A stretch of 64,000 bases of DNA, from the NCBI GenBank assembly GCA_028277185.1, contig JANQGQ010000012.1, forward strand, positions 248,001 to 312,000, written 5' to 3'. This document shows, piece after piece, positions 40,716 through 48,647 of the stretch. The notes beneath the pieces are model-generated. The model searched no databases. It had not been told where the DNA came from and was given only the letters and a program-made list of their open reading frames with translations. Numbering within the stretch: position 1 is the first letter of the stretch; each line of letters begins with the position of its first letter. The stretch comes from Woeseiaceae bacterium (GTDB lineage: Bacteria; Pseudomonadota; Gammaproteobacteria; Steroidobacterales; Woeseiaceae). The position numbers and the translations under genes are program-made.

Positions 40716-41066
40716 CTAAAACGGAATATCGTCGTCGAAGTCTGTTGGCGGCGCTTCGGTAGGCGGTGGCGGCTTATCCTCGCCGGGCGGCGGTCCACCG
40801 GCCTCGGCGGCCTCCACGCGCCATGCCTTGACGTCGGTATACCAGCGCCCGTTGTATTCGCGACTTTCCAGATCGAAATGCACGGTCAACTCCTGGCCCT
40901 CGGTAATTCCGAATTGATCGATCTTGTCGCCCCAGACCATGAAGCAGATCTGTTTCGGATACTCTCCGGGGGTTTCAATAACGTACTCCTGTTTACGCCA
41001 GGGGCCGCGCGCGGACGTGCCGGATTTTTCTTCCAGTACGTGAGTGATTTTGCCGGTTAGTTCCAA
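40716..41066 (-). CDS. DUF3127 protein with SSB-like acidic tail
   Basis: 116 residues from a TTG at 41066 with AAGG upstream. Residues 1-85 form a small beta-rich domain (MELTGKITHVLEEKSGTSAR, KQEYVIETPGEYPKQICFM, LTVHFDLESREYNGRWYTDV), the DUF3127 domain, which resembles an OB fold. A Pro-rich linker follows, and the last residues are DFDDDIPF. This tail is like the DDDIPF end of single-strand-binding protein SSB, which docks DNA-repair enzymes. It may bind nucleic acid or mimic SSB as a partner hub; the domain itself is functionally undescribed as far as I know. Confidence 0.8.
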   Translation of the reverse strand: MELTGKITHVLEEKSGTSARGPWRKQEYVIETPGEYPKQICFMVWGDKIDQFGITEGQELTVHFDLESREYNGRWYTDVKAWRVEAAEAGGPPPGEDKPPPPTEAPPTDFDDDIPF

Positions 41067-41241
41067 GATTCAGGCCTTTGTGTACTCTTGCTTCGTCTGG
41101 TCGGAACACTAGCACCGATGCTCGCACTGAGGCTACCGGTTCGCCGTGGATCGCAGCACCACCGCTTGCATAAGGCCGCTCCTTTACCCGCCAGACGACA
41201 CGGTATATGTTGCAGCAATGCCAATTGCCCTGCCCCGGAAC

Positions 41242-41835
41242 ATGCATCTCGGCAAACTGCTGTTGCCCGTGTTCGTCGCCGGGCTTGCCGCTTGCGCCAG
41301 CGAACCACAGCTACTGAACAGCGAGCGAATCGAGCAGCGATTCGGCAGCTTCGGCATCGACGTGCTGCTTAGCGAACCGGGTGTGCGTCTTTCGAATCTC
41401 TACAGTATCGAGCACGGCATTCCGGTGTGTCGCACGTATGCGATTGTACGCTTCGTTGACGAACTCGACGGAGCGATCGGCGCCGAGCACGAGCAGGTGC
41501 TGGCCGGTAACTCCATAGGAGCGACCTTCAAGGCCGGTGGCTGGGAGGTTCGCAAGCAGACGCAATTCGTCGGTCAAGTCAGTCTGCAGCACGCCGACCC
41601 GTCGATCGCCGAGGCGATGCGCGTGGAGCCGGCCCGGGACGTCGCCGTGCACATGTACCGGTTCTTTTTGGCCAGGCACGGTCGACGGATCGATTACGCA
41701 ACAATTATCGAGCTGCATCATCCGGACTACCTGACGCGGGCAGAATTGGGGCGGTTGTTTCCGGTGAACACCGATGCCGGAGTTACGATCGAACAGGTAC
41801 AAAACCTCATCGGCTTGAGCCTCGACGCTGCCTGA
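41242..41835 (+). CDS. Hypothetical lipoprotein
   Basis: 197 residues from the ATG at 41242, chosen since it gives a short lipoprotein signal (MHLGKLLLPVFVAGLAAC). An in-frame ATG at 41218 is the alternative; neither has a strong ribosome site. The mature part (about 175 residues) contains ERIEQRFGSFGIDVLLSEPG, RTYAIVRFVDELDGAIGAEH and DYATIIELHHPDYLTRAELG. I do not recognise the family. It is likely attached to the outer membrane from the periplasmic side. It is divergent from the DUF3127 gene and convergent with the esterase-like gene. Confidence 0.7.
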   Translation: MHLGKLLLPVFVAGLAACASEPQLLNSERIEQRFGSFGIDVLLSEPGVRLSNLYSIEHGIPVCRTYAIVRFVDELDGAIGAEHEQVLAGNSIGATFKAGGWEVRKQTQFVGQVSLQHADPSIAEAMRVEPARDVAVHMYRFFLARHGRRIDYATIIELHHPDYLTRAELGRLFPVNTDAGVTIEQVQNLIGLSLDAA

Positions 41836-41898
41836 CCGAGGCGGAGAAGGGCACCGCGCCTCGTTCGTCGAACGCCGCAAGCAACCGGCGGCACCGGC

Positions 41899-42642
41899 TT
41901 ATCTGAGAAACCGGAAAGCCTCGTCCATCTGCTCCGGACTCCCGACGTCGCCAAGCCGCTGGTTGTCGAATATCAATTTGACGTTGGATATATCGCGCTG
42001 CTGATACAACTCGTAGTCCGATTGAATCTGGCGTTTGCCGGGGTCGTTGGTACCCGTGATAAAAACATGCGCTTTGCGCTGCAGGGCTTCGACATGATCG
42101 GGCGTCAGCTTCGGGGAGAAAAACGAGCCGCGCGTATAGATGCCGCCTTCGAATTCGTTCGCCGTCAGCATCGTGCTGACCGCCAGCGGGACAGTGTCGC
42201 GCGTACCGCCAACATACATGCGCTGAAGGTCGATTACGTAGTCCCTTTCCACCGCCCGCGCACCGAGTATCGCCTGCCAGATCCGGCGGGTCGGGTCCGG
42301 GTCGCGCTGAGTCTGACGGACACCTATCCAGATAAGGTTGTGGCTGTCGAATACCGGCGTCCAGCGATCGGGAATCCGGCCGTGGCCGTCCGGGTCGATG
42401 TAGACGAACAGCCCGGCGGGACGCTCCGGCGTGTACTGCTCCGGCACGTAGATCTGCCATTGCAGCTTCTCGTCCTTCTCGATGATCTTGTCGAGCGCCT
42501 GAGCGAAGTCCGGCTCGACGATCTCCGCCGGCGGACGGGTCAGCCGGTACATTCCTGTCAGGTATTCCTGAGCCCAGGCCGCGGGGACGACGAGGCCCAG
42601 GGCAATCAACAAAGCTGCGCGGAGAATATGCTGTAAGGTCAT
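41899..42642 (-). CDS. Exported alpha/beta-hydrolase-like protein lacking the nucleophile
   Basis: 247 residues from the ATG at 42642 (GAGG eight bases upstream) with a signal peptide ending PAAWA. The pattern LQWQIYVPEQYTPERPAGLF then VYIDPDGHGRIPDRW resembles exported esterases of the PHB-depolymerase/dienelactone type. However, where the family has GFSGG (nucleophile elbow), this protein reads YVGGTRDTVPLAVSTM, with no Ser. A distal DYELYQQRDISN / DEAFRFLR end is present. It is likely a catalytically dead or altered member with a binding role. A shortened copy of its 3' end lies at 2458-2580. Confidence 0.7.
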   Translation of the reverse strand: MTLQHILRAALLIALGLVVPAAWAQEYLTGMYRLTRPPAEIVEPDFAQALDKIIEKDEKLQWQIYVPEQYTPERPAGLFVYIDPDGHGRIPDRWTPVFDSHNLIWIGVRQTQRDPDPTRRIWQAILGARAVERDYVIDLQRMYVGGTRDTVPLAVSTMLTANEFEGGIYTRGSFFSPKLTPDHVEALQRKAHVFITGTNDPGKRQIQSDYELYQQRDISNVKLIFDNQRLGDVGSPEQMDEAFRFLR

Positions 42643-42686
42643 GCCTGGTGCCTCGCGAAAATTTTGCAACGTACGGCAGACAAAGA

Positions 42687-43010
42687 TCACTTCTCGTTTG
42701 ACGCCAGCATCTCGTGTGCTGCCTGTCTCGCCGACTCGAGCTGTTCTTCGTAGAGAAGCGCTTCAAGTCGCTTTACTTCCGACTTAGCTTGATTGTACCA
42801 GTGAGGGAAGATGACATCTTCCGACTGAGTGGGCGACTCAGCCAGCTGTGTGAAGAGGCGGTACTTTACCTACGTTACAGACAGCGCTCGGTGTTCCACA
42901 CGATTTCGACGCGGCGGTCCGTCAAACTCGTCATTGAAGGCGAGGAGCTGGACGACCAGCCGCCCGTTGCCACCGGGCTGTGGCCCGCGGGCCAATGTGC
43001 GATACAGCCA
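42687..43010 (-). pseudogene. 3' half of an unidentified gene interrupted by a nonsense codon
   Basis: One minus-strand frame reads [20 protein letters not shown], then RNRVEHRALSVT, a TAG at 42870-42872, and continues in the same frame with VKYRLFTQLAESPTQSEDVI and KSEVKRLEALLYEEQLESAR to a stop at 42687. Both halves look like genuine protein and would join seamlessly without the TAG. The 5' part is missing: the frame meets the dnaA fragment at about 43013. I do not recognise the family. It lies 45 bases upstream of the esterase-like gene on the same strand and may once have been its operon partner. Confidence 0.5.
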
Positions 43011-43012
43011 CT

Positions 43013-43281
43013 CGGATCGGTTGGGGCTTGAGCGTTTCCATCGACCCACCCGATCTCGAAACACGGGTGGCTATCCTCAAGAGCAAGGCGAAACTCGAGT
43101 CTATCGACCTTCCCCACGATGTCGCGGTCCCGATTGCCGATCGGCTCGGGTCGAACGTACGGGAACTCGAGGGTGCATTGCGTCGCGTGATCGCAAACGC
43201 CAGGTTCAGTGGGACTCCAATCAGCATGATGCAACGATCGAAACCGACTACGAGAATCTGAGACGGGGGCTGATGTCGTAG
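43013..43281 (+). pseudogene. dnaA: Fragment of dnaA (AAA+ domain end)
   Basis: The frame from 43013 reads [38 protein letters not shown] and [20 protein letters not shown]. This is the sensor-2/lid part of DnaA's AAA+ domain; RELEGALRR is diagnostic and separates it from Hda. After SGTPIS the frame is lost, but a neighbouring frame continues with [15 protein letters not shown] and a stop at 43279-43281, which fits the next helix of DnaA, so a frameshift is likely. Neither the Walker motifs nor the DNA-binding domain is present. It is a dead piece of an initiator gene, not a functional replication locus. Confidence 0.8.
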
Positions 43282-43451
43282 CAACGGCGAGAGTAGAGCA
43301 TGTTCCCGGAGTACTGCAGACATTTGCGGGATTATCGCTTGGGTTCATGCCGCAAGCGGGTCTGCCGGGGCTATCTGCCTCCTTAAGTCATTGATTACAC
43401 GTGGAAAACGCCGTGATAGAGTCGTTCACCAGTCGTAGATGTTTTACAACT

Positions 43452-43480
43452 GCAGTTTTGTCCGTTGCCAGCGTCTTATA
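43452..43480 (+). promoter_or_regulatory. ECF-type promoter candidate before the second sigma gene
   Basis: Block GCAGTTTT...CCAGCGTCTTAT shares 16 of 25 aligned positions with the block at 45219-45246 before the receptor gene, with the same 20-base distance to CGTCT. It shares GTCTTAT with the -10 region of the first ECF unit. Confidence 0.4.
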
Positions 43481-43507
43481 TGTGAGAGGCAAGCGACGCG
43501 GACCGTA

Positions 43508-44077
43508 ATGCGGGAGAACATGGCGAAGCGAGGCACATTCGAGGGCCGGGACAGCCTTGAGGCGTGGACGAGGAATCGACTCGAGGCCTACGCACGCGAA
43601 TACGGGAGTGCGCTGACACGGTACTTCGATCGTCGGGGCGCACCGCCGGAAGTATCGAAGGACCTGGTTCAGGAAGTATTTGCGAGACTCGCCGGCCTGA
43701 CCCGGACGAGCACCATAGAAAACGGTGAAGCGTATCTCATGCGAACGGCTTCGAACGTGTGGATCGACCATCTTCGGAAGAAGCAGCGGGCAGACGGGCG
43801 CGTCCATCTGGAGTACGACGACGATGCTCATTCGCCTGCAGGTTTGTCGCCCGAAAACGTCCTGGAGAGCAGGCAGAATCTCGAGCGGGTGATTCGGGCG
43901 CTCGAGGGACTTCCTCCACGGACCCGGCAAATCTACCTCTTGTGTCGCGTGGACGGCCAGCAACGACAGGTGGTCGCCGAACAGCTTCGGATTTCGATCA
44001 GTGCAGTCGACAAGCATTTGATGTCGGCGACAAAAATCATCGGCCTTGCCGTACGGGATAGGGATCAAAAGGCGTGA
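43508..44077 (+). CDS. ECF RNA polymerase sigma factor, FecI-like (second unit)
   Basis: 189 residues if started at the ATG at 43508; the ATG at 43520 is also possible. Region 2 is seen in SKDLVQEVFARLAGLTRTS and region 4 in PPRTRQIYLLCRVDGQQRQV and LRISISAVDKHLMSATKIIG. This is the FecI layout again but with little similarity to the sigma factor at 10237, so the two units respond to different signals. The last bases overlap the FecR gene (GTGA), giving translational coupling. Confidence 0.9.
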   Translation: MRENMAKRGTFEGRDSLEAWTRNRLEAYAREYGSALTRYFDRRGAPPEVSKDLVQEVFARLAGLTRTSTIENGEAYLMRTASNVWIDHLRKKQRADGRVHLEYDDDAHSPAGLSPENVLESRQNLERVIRALEGLPPRTRQIYLLCRVDGQQRQVVAEQLRISISAVDKHLMSATKIIGLAVRDRDQKA

Positions 44078-45171
44078 CTACGTTTACGGATCAGGAACAG
44101 AGCATCGAGGATCAGGCAGCGTTCTGGCTCGTTCGACTGGGCGCTCAGGACTGCACACCTGAAGACCGCTTCGCGTTTGAAGCCTGGAAGCAGGAAGATC
44201 CGGCCCACGAGCGCATGTTCCTGCGCCTTCAAAGGGGCAATGCCGTGGTCGACCGCCATATGACCGACGCGAGGATCGTGGCGATGCTCGAGGAGGCGCG
44301 CGCCGATCAGCAGGCGGAGCGTACCGGCGGCAGGCTGTCGGCGGCTGCTTCGCGAACCGGCGGCGGACTTGCGGCGCTGGCGGCGGGTGTCGTCATTGCG
44401 CTGGTGGCGGCGTTTGTCGCCGTACCGTCGTTTCGCGGAGGCGGTTCGGATGCGCTGCCGACGGAAACGGTACAGACGCCCGGCAACGTTGAAGTATTCG
44501 AGACTTCAGTCGGCGAGCGGTCGACGATTACGCTGGCCGACGGTTCGGTAGTCTCGATCAACACAAACTCCCTCGTCGAGGTCTCGTTTTCATCGTCGGA
44601 ACGTCTCATCAGGCTGTTGCGCGGACAGGCGTACTTCGAGGTTAAGGAGGACGTCGCACGCCCATTTGTCGTTCAGGCCGGCGATCAGCGCGTCCTGGCG
44701 CTGGGCACTGCATTCGATGTCCGTTTCGACCGGGAGGACCTCGTCGAGGTCACGCTGGTGGAAGGGCGAGTCGAAGTGAATGACGTCTCGCGCCGGCAGG
44801 ACGCATCCCCGGCAGGAGGCATTCAGGCGCCGCCGGACCCGATCGAGCTGACCCCGGGCCAGCGACTCATCGCAAGAGTCGCGTCGGCGCCCGAGGTAGT
44901 CGTCACCGATACCGTCGAGGAAACGAGTTGGCGGAGCGGTCAGTTGGTGTTTCGCAAACGGCCGTTGGCCAGTGTGGTCGACGAAATGAACAGATACAGT
45001 CTGCAAAAACTCGTCCTCGCCAACGATCGGCGCGTTCGCGGTCTGGAGATCAGTGGCGTATTCAATTCCGGCGGACGCGCGGTGTCCTTCGTAAATGCAC
45101 TAGAGGCGCTTCACCCGCTGGAAGCCGAGCGCACCGGACGCGACGAGATAACGCTGGTATGGCGAGAGTAA
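44074..45171 (+). CDS. FecR-type anti-sigma factor (second unit)
   Basis: 365 residues from a GTG overlapping the sigma stop. N-terminal DUF4880 domain (DQAAFWLVRLGAQDCTPEDR), one transmembrane helix (GGGLAALAAGVVIALVAAFV, about 88-112), FecR domain (ERSTITLADGSVVSINTNSL, LLRGQAYFEVKEDVARPFVV) and a C-terminal DUF4974-like receptor-contact region (RRVRGLEISGVFNSGGRAVS). It holds the sigma factor inactive until the STN domain of the receptor at 45294 signals ligand occupancy. Confidence 0.92.
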   Translation: MTTFTDQEQSIEDQAAFWLVRLGAQDCTPEDRFAFEAWKQEDPAHERMFLRLQRGNAVVDRHMTDARIVAMLEEARADQQAERTGGRLSAAASRTGGGLAALAAGVVIALVAAFVAVPSFRGGGSDALPTETVQTPGNVEVFETSVGERSTITLADGSVVSINTNSLVEVSFSSSERLIRLLRGQAYFEVKEDVARPFVVQAGDQRVLALGTAFDVRFDREDLVEVTLVEGRVEVNDVSRRQDASPAGGIQAPPDPIELTPGQRLIARVASAPEVVVTDTVEETSWRSGQLVFRKRPLASVVDEMNRYSLQKLVLANDRRVRGLEISGVFNSGGRAVSFVNALEALHPLEAERTGRDEITLVWRE

Positions 45172-45218
45172 TCTGCTGCGCATCGGGACTCTGACGGAAA
45201 GAATCTCGAATTTCTGCT

Positions 45219-45246
45219 GAAGCTTTCGATTTCCCCAACGTCTATT
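45219..45246 (+). promoter_or_regulatory. ECF-type promoter candidate before the second receptor
   Basis: GAAGCTTT...CCAACGTCTATT matches the block upstream of the sigma gene (43452-43480) at equal spacing. It lies in the 122-base gap before the receptor ATG. Confidence 0.4.
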
Positions 45247-45293
45247 GGAACAGGACAAGAACGAGTCCGCATGTAGATGGAAACGGGGGAACG

Positions 45294-48200
45294 ATGAAAA
45301 TTCCAACAAGAGAGCCCTTGAAGAGGCTCATGCTGTCAGCGGCCGCCGCAACTATCTTCGGCTGGTCGGGCGCGGCCTTCGCACAGACTTCAGAGACATA
45401 CGATCTGGATATCGATGCGCAGGATCTGGGCTCCGCGATCATGCAGTACGGCGTGCAGACCGGCAACGAGGTTCTGTTCAGGGACTCGGATATCCGGGGT
45501 CTTCAGTCCGACGGCGTTCGGGGCCGCTTTACGGCAGACGAAGCGATACGGAAGCTCCTCGGGGACGCTGACGTTCCCTACCGGAAGAACGCCGATGGAA
45601 CCCTCATAGTCGGTCAGTCCGCGATTTCCCGGGCAGGCGGGCAACGAAGCGCGGATCCGGCAGCCAAGCCCGACGAACCGTCGGAGCGGCCCGAAGAGGA
45701 AACCACGATCACGATCGAAGAGCTTCGCGATCTCGGCGTCATCGAGAGCGAGGAAGAGGCGAAAGAACTGCGCGGCCTCATGGATGTGATCATCGTAACG
45801 GGCTCACGAAACGTCGGCGTGCGGCGCTTCGAGGACGACGCTCAGCCCTACATCGTTTTCAACTCGGATGACATCCGTAATTCGTTCGCCGGCAATCTCG
45901 AGGATTTCTTTCGCACGCGGCTTCCCCAAAACACGGCGACGGGTACGACGCAGCAATTCAGCAACGGTCTCGGCGAGATCGGCAACACCAGCTCCGTGAA
46001 CCTTCGCGGGCTCGGCGCCGCGCAGACATTGATTCTGGTGAACGGCCGGCGGGCTCCACGCGTGAGCGCGCAGATTGCGTCGGAATCGAACGGCGGCTTC
46101 AACTTCCAACAGGCCGACATCAACGGCATACCCCTTGCTTCGATCGAACGCATCGAAGTGTTGCCCGCCACGGCATCCGGCATTTACGGCGGCGGCGCAA
46201 CGGGCGGCGTCATAAACATCATTACGCGTCGCGACTTCAGGGGCGGTGAGGTCGAAGTGCAATACGGCGATACCTTCGATGGCAGTTTCAACGAGTATCG
46301 GGTCGACGCCAGCTACGGCTTTGCCCTGGAGGGCGGCAGAACCAACGTCCTGCTCACGGGGAGCTATACCGGGTCCGGGGAGCTTCTCGTCGGCGAAAGG
46401 GACTTTGGCCGCGATAGCCTGAACGTGCTCCTGGAAAACAACCCGAGTGAGTACTTCGGTCAAACTTTTACGCCGCCGGTCGGGGCGACGCCGAACATCA
46501 GTTCCCCGGTCGGCAACCTGGTACTGGATGACGGAACGGATCTTGGCAGCAACATCACTTTCGTGCCTGTCGGCTATGCCGGGGTTGCGTCCGACGGTGG
46601 CCAGGCGCTGATCGACAATGCCGGCCAGTTCAACACCGACCCGGCTCAGGATCTGGACGGTAATCTGCTGCCGATCCGCCAGTCGCCTGAGGTCTATAGC
46701 GTCAGTCTTTCGGTACGCAGGGACTTCACCGAGAACCTCGAGCTCTATCTCGATTCCTCGTTCAGCAACAACGAGGGACAGCGCCTCGCGCTGACCACGC
46801 AGCCGAGAGTCTTTATGCCCGGGGACGTGCCCGGCAACCCGTTTCAGGGTCCTGTGAGCGTGAACTATCCGGTCCCCGGTGTTGGCTCCGAGACGACCGT
46901 TACGCAGGAGTCCCTGGCAATCATCGGCGGTGGCACCTACCAGTTGCCGGGCGACTGGCTGATTACCGCCGACTACAACTGGAGCCGGGCACGCACCGAG
47001 CAGATCGGTACCGCACCTGGTTTCGACACCTTTTTCGGTATCAACCCGTCGATCGACGCCGGTACCCTGGACGTATTTCGCGACACTTCCACGTTTCCGC
47101 TCGACCTGTCGCCTTTCGCTGTCGTTTCGCCGAACAACATCATAGGACCCAGGGATTCCTTGCTGAAGAACTTCGCCGTCCGTGCATCCGGGCCCGTATT
47201 CGACCTGCCGGCCGGCTCGGTGAACGTATCCGCGTTGATCGAGACCAGAGACGAGGAGCTGGAAGACTATTACTTCGACAGCTACGCTTTCTTCTCAGGC
47301 GTTCCGGGAAGCCTGAATACCGACTACGTACCGAGCCGCGATCAGTCGACGGACAGCGCCTATCTGGAGGTGCTGATACCGATTTTCTCTCAGGCCAACG
47401 ATATCCCGCTGGTGCAGGCGCTGGACTTTCAGATATCGGGGCGCTACGACGACTACACGACGGAATCGCCGGCCGCATCCGAAGAGTTCCGCGTCGATGC
47501 GCGCGGCGAACTGCCGGCCGATCCGATCGAGACCGATCGCAACGAATTCGATTCCTTCAACTACACGCTGGGTCTGCGCTATGAGGTGAGCGACGATCTC
47601 TTGCTGCGCGCGAGCTACGGCACCGGCTTCCTGCCGCCATCCGTCGGACAGATATTCCGTGAGACCAATGAGAACTTCTTCATCGTCGGCAACGACCCCA
47701 AGCGAAACGGTGAGAGTTTCGTCGTTCAGGGAGAAGTGCTGTTCGGCGGCAATCCGGATCTGATACCCGAGGAATCCGAGAGCTGGTCCGTCGGTGCCAT
47801 CCTTACACCGCGCGCCTTTCCGGGTTTTCGGCTCTCACTCGACTACTCGGTCATCGAAAAGACCGATGAGATCCTGTTCGCGGACAACCAGCTCATTCTC
47901 GACAACGAGGATCTCCTGCCCGGCCGGGTCTCCCGTGCTGAGCTGACGCAGGAGGATATCGATGCCGGATTCGAGGCGGGACGCGTAACCGGTATCGACC
48001 GGTCGCTGCTGAATTTCGCGAACACGGAGTCGGAAGCGTTGGATATCCAGATCGATCAGTTCATCGAAACCAATCGATACGGCGATTTTCGGTTCTACGC
48101 GGTGGCAACCAAAATGTTCCGCGTGGCACAGCAGTTTACCGAAACGAGCGACGTCGTAGATCGCGTCGGTTTCGACAACGGGCCGCTGGAGTGGCGTGCG

Positions 48201-48572
48201 AACTTCGGCCTGACCTGGACCAGTCCCGCCAACGTCTGGTCGCTCGGCTGGAACGCGCAGCACTACGATAGTTATCTCGTGTATTCAGCAGCTTCACCGG
48301 ACATCGTGATCGACCAGAGCGTTCTCCGGCAAGGCTCCGACAGGATACCGTCGGAGACCTATCATGATCTCTTTCTTCGGCTGGACGTGGACGCGCTCTA
48401 TGCGACGGTCAACCGCATGTTCGAGGGCCTCGAGATGCGGGTTGGAATCCAGAACGTCTTCGACAAAGTACCGGAGGCGCGCGCGGGCTTCTCGCCAACC
48501 GATGGGCGCTTCAGCGTCTACGGCGATAACCGCTTGCGCCGTTTCACTATCAACCTAAGCAAGCAATTCTAA
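45294..48572 (+). CDS. TonB-dependent receptor with STN signalling domain (second unit)
   Basis: 1092 residues, larger than usual. A signal peptide (about 1-30, ending AAFA) is followed by an STN domain (YDLDIDAQDLGSAIMQYGVQ, about 37-105), a charged linker and a TonB box DVIIVTGSRNV. The plug domain contains SVNLRGLGAAQTLILVNGRR and ASGIYGGGATGGVINIITRR. The barrel carries long extracellular loops and ends FTINLSKQF. The STN domain links it to the FecR protein at 44074. The next gene is an M16 peptidase lipoprotein, which suggests that the cargo is a peptide or small protein processed after import. Confidence 0.93.
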   Translation: MKIPTREPLKRLMLSAAAATIFGWSGAAFAQTSETYDLDIDAQDLGSAIMQYGVQTGNEVLFRDSDIRGLQSDGVRGRFTADEAIRKLLGDADVPYRKNADGTLIVGQSAISRAGGQRSADPAAKPDEPSERPEEETTITIEELRDLGVIESEEEAKELRGLMDVIIVTGSRNVGVRRFEDDAQPYIVFNSDDIRNSFAGNLEDFFRTRLPQNTATGTTQQFSNGLGEIGNTSSVNLRGLGAAQTLILVNGRRAPRVSAQIASESNGGFNFQQADINGIPLASIERIEVLPATASGIYGGGATGGVINIITRRDFRGGEVEVQYGDTFDGSFNEYRVDASYGFALEGGRTNVLLTGSYTGSGELLVGERDFGRDSLNVLLENNPSEYFGQTFTPPVGATPNISSPVGNLVLDDGTDLGSNITFVPVGYAGVASDGGQALIDNAGQFNTDPAQDLDGNLLPIRQSPEVYSVSLSVRRDFTENLELYLDSSFSNNEGQRLALTTQPRVFMPGDVPGNPFQGPVSVNYPVPGVGSETTVTQESLAIIGGGTYQLPGDWLITADYNWSRARTEQIGTAPGFDTFFGINPSIDAGTLDVFRDTSTFPLDLSPFAVVSPNNIIGPRDSLLKNFAVRASGPVFDLPAGSVNVSALIETRDEELEDYYFDSYAFFSGVPGSLNTDYVPSRDQSTDSAYLEVLIPIFSQANDIPLVQALDFQISGRYDDYTTESPAASEEFRVDARGELPADPIETDRNEFDSFNYTLGLRYEVSDDLLLRASYGTGFLPPSVGQIFRETNENFFIVGNDPKRNGESFVVQGEVLFGGNPDLIPEESESWSVGAILTPRAFPGFRLSLDYSVIEKTDEILFADNQLILDNEDLLPGRVSRAELTQEDIDAGFEAGRVTGIDRSLLNFANTESEALDIQIDQFIETNRYGDFRFYAVATKMFRVAQQFTETSDVVDRVGFDNGPLEWRANFGLTWTSPANVWSLGWNAQHYDSYLVYSAASPDIVIDQSVLRQGSDRIPSETYHDLFLRLDVDALYATVNRMFEGLEMRVGIQNVFDKVPEARAGFSPTDGRFSVYGDNRLRRFTINLSKQF

Positions 48573-48593
48573 GGAATTGCGGATACTCAAGCT

Positions 48594-48626
48594 GCGCCCG
48601 TTTCGTCGCATCGACGGCTCGGGCGC
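48594..48626 (+). other. Intercistronic stem-loop
   Basis: GCGCCCG pairs with CGGGCGC, and CGTCG with CGACG inside, between the receptor stop and the M16 ATG. No U-run follows. It may protect the receptor mRNA or attenuate the peptidase gene. Confidence 0.5.
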
Positions 48627-48647
48627 TACTCCAATGAGGAACCTGGA

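Noticed and set aside
43013-43281. Replication origin or functional initiator gene
   Set aside because: Only the end of the AAA+ domain is present, with a frameshift, no DNA-binding domain and no cluster of DnaA boxes noticed.
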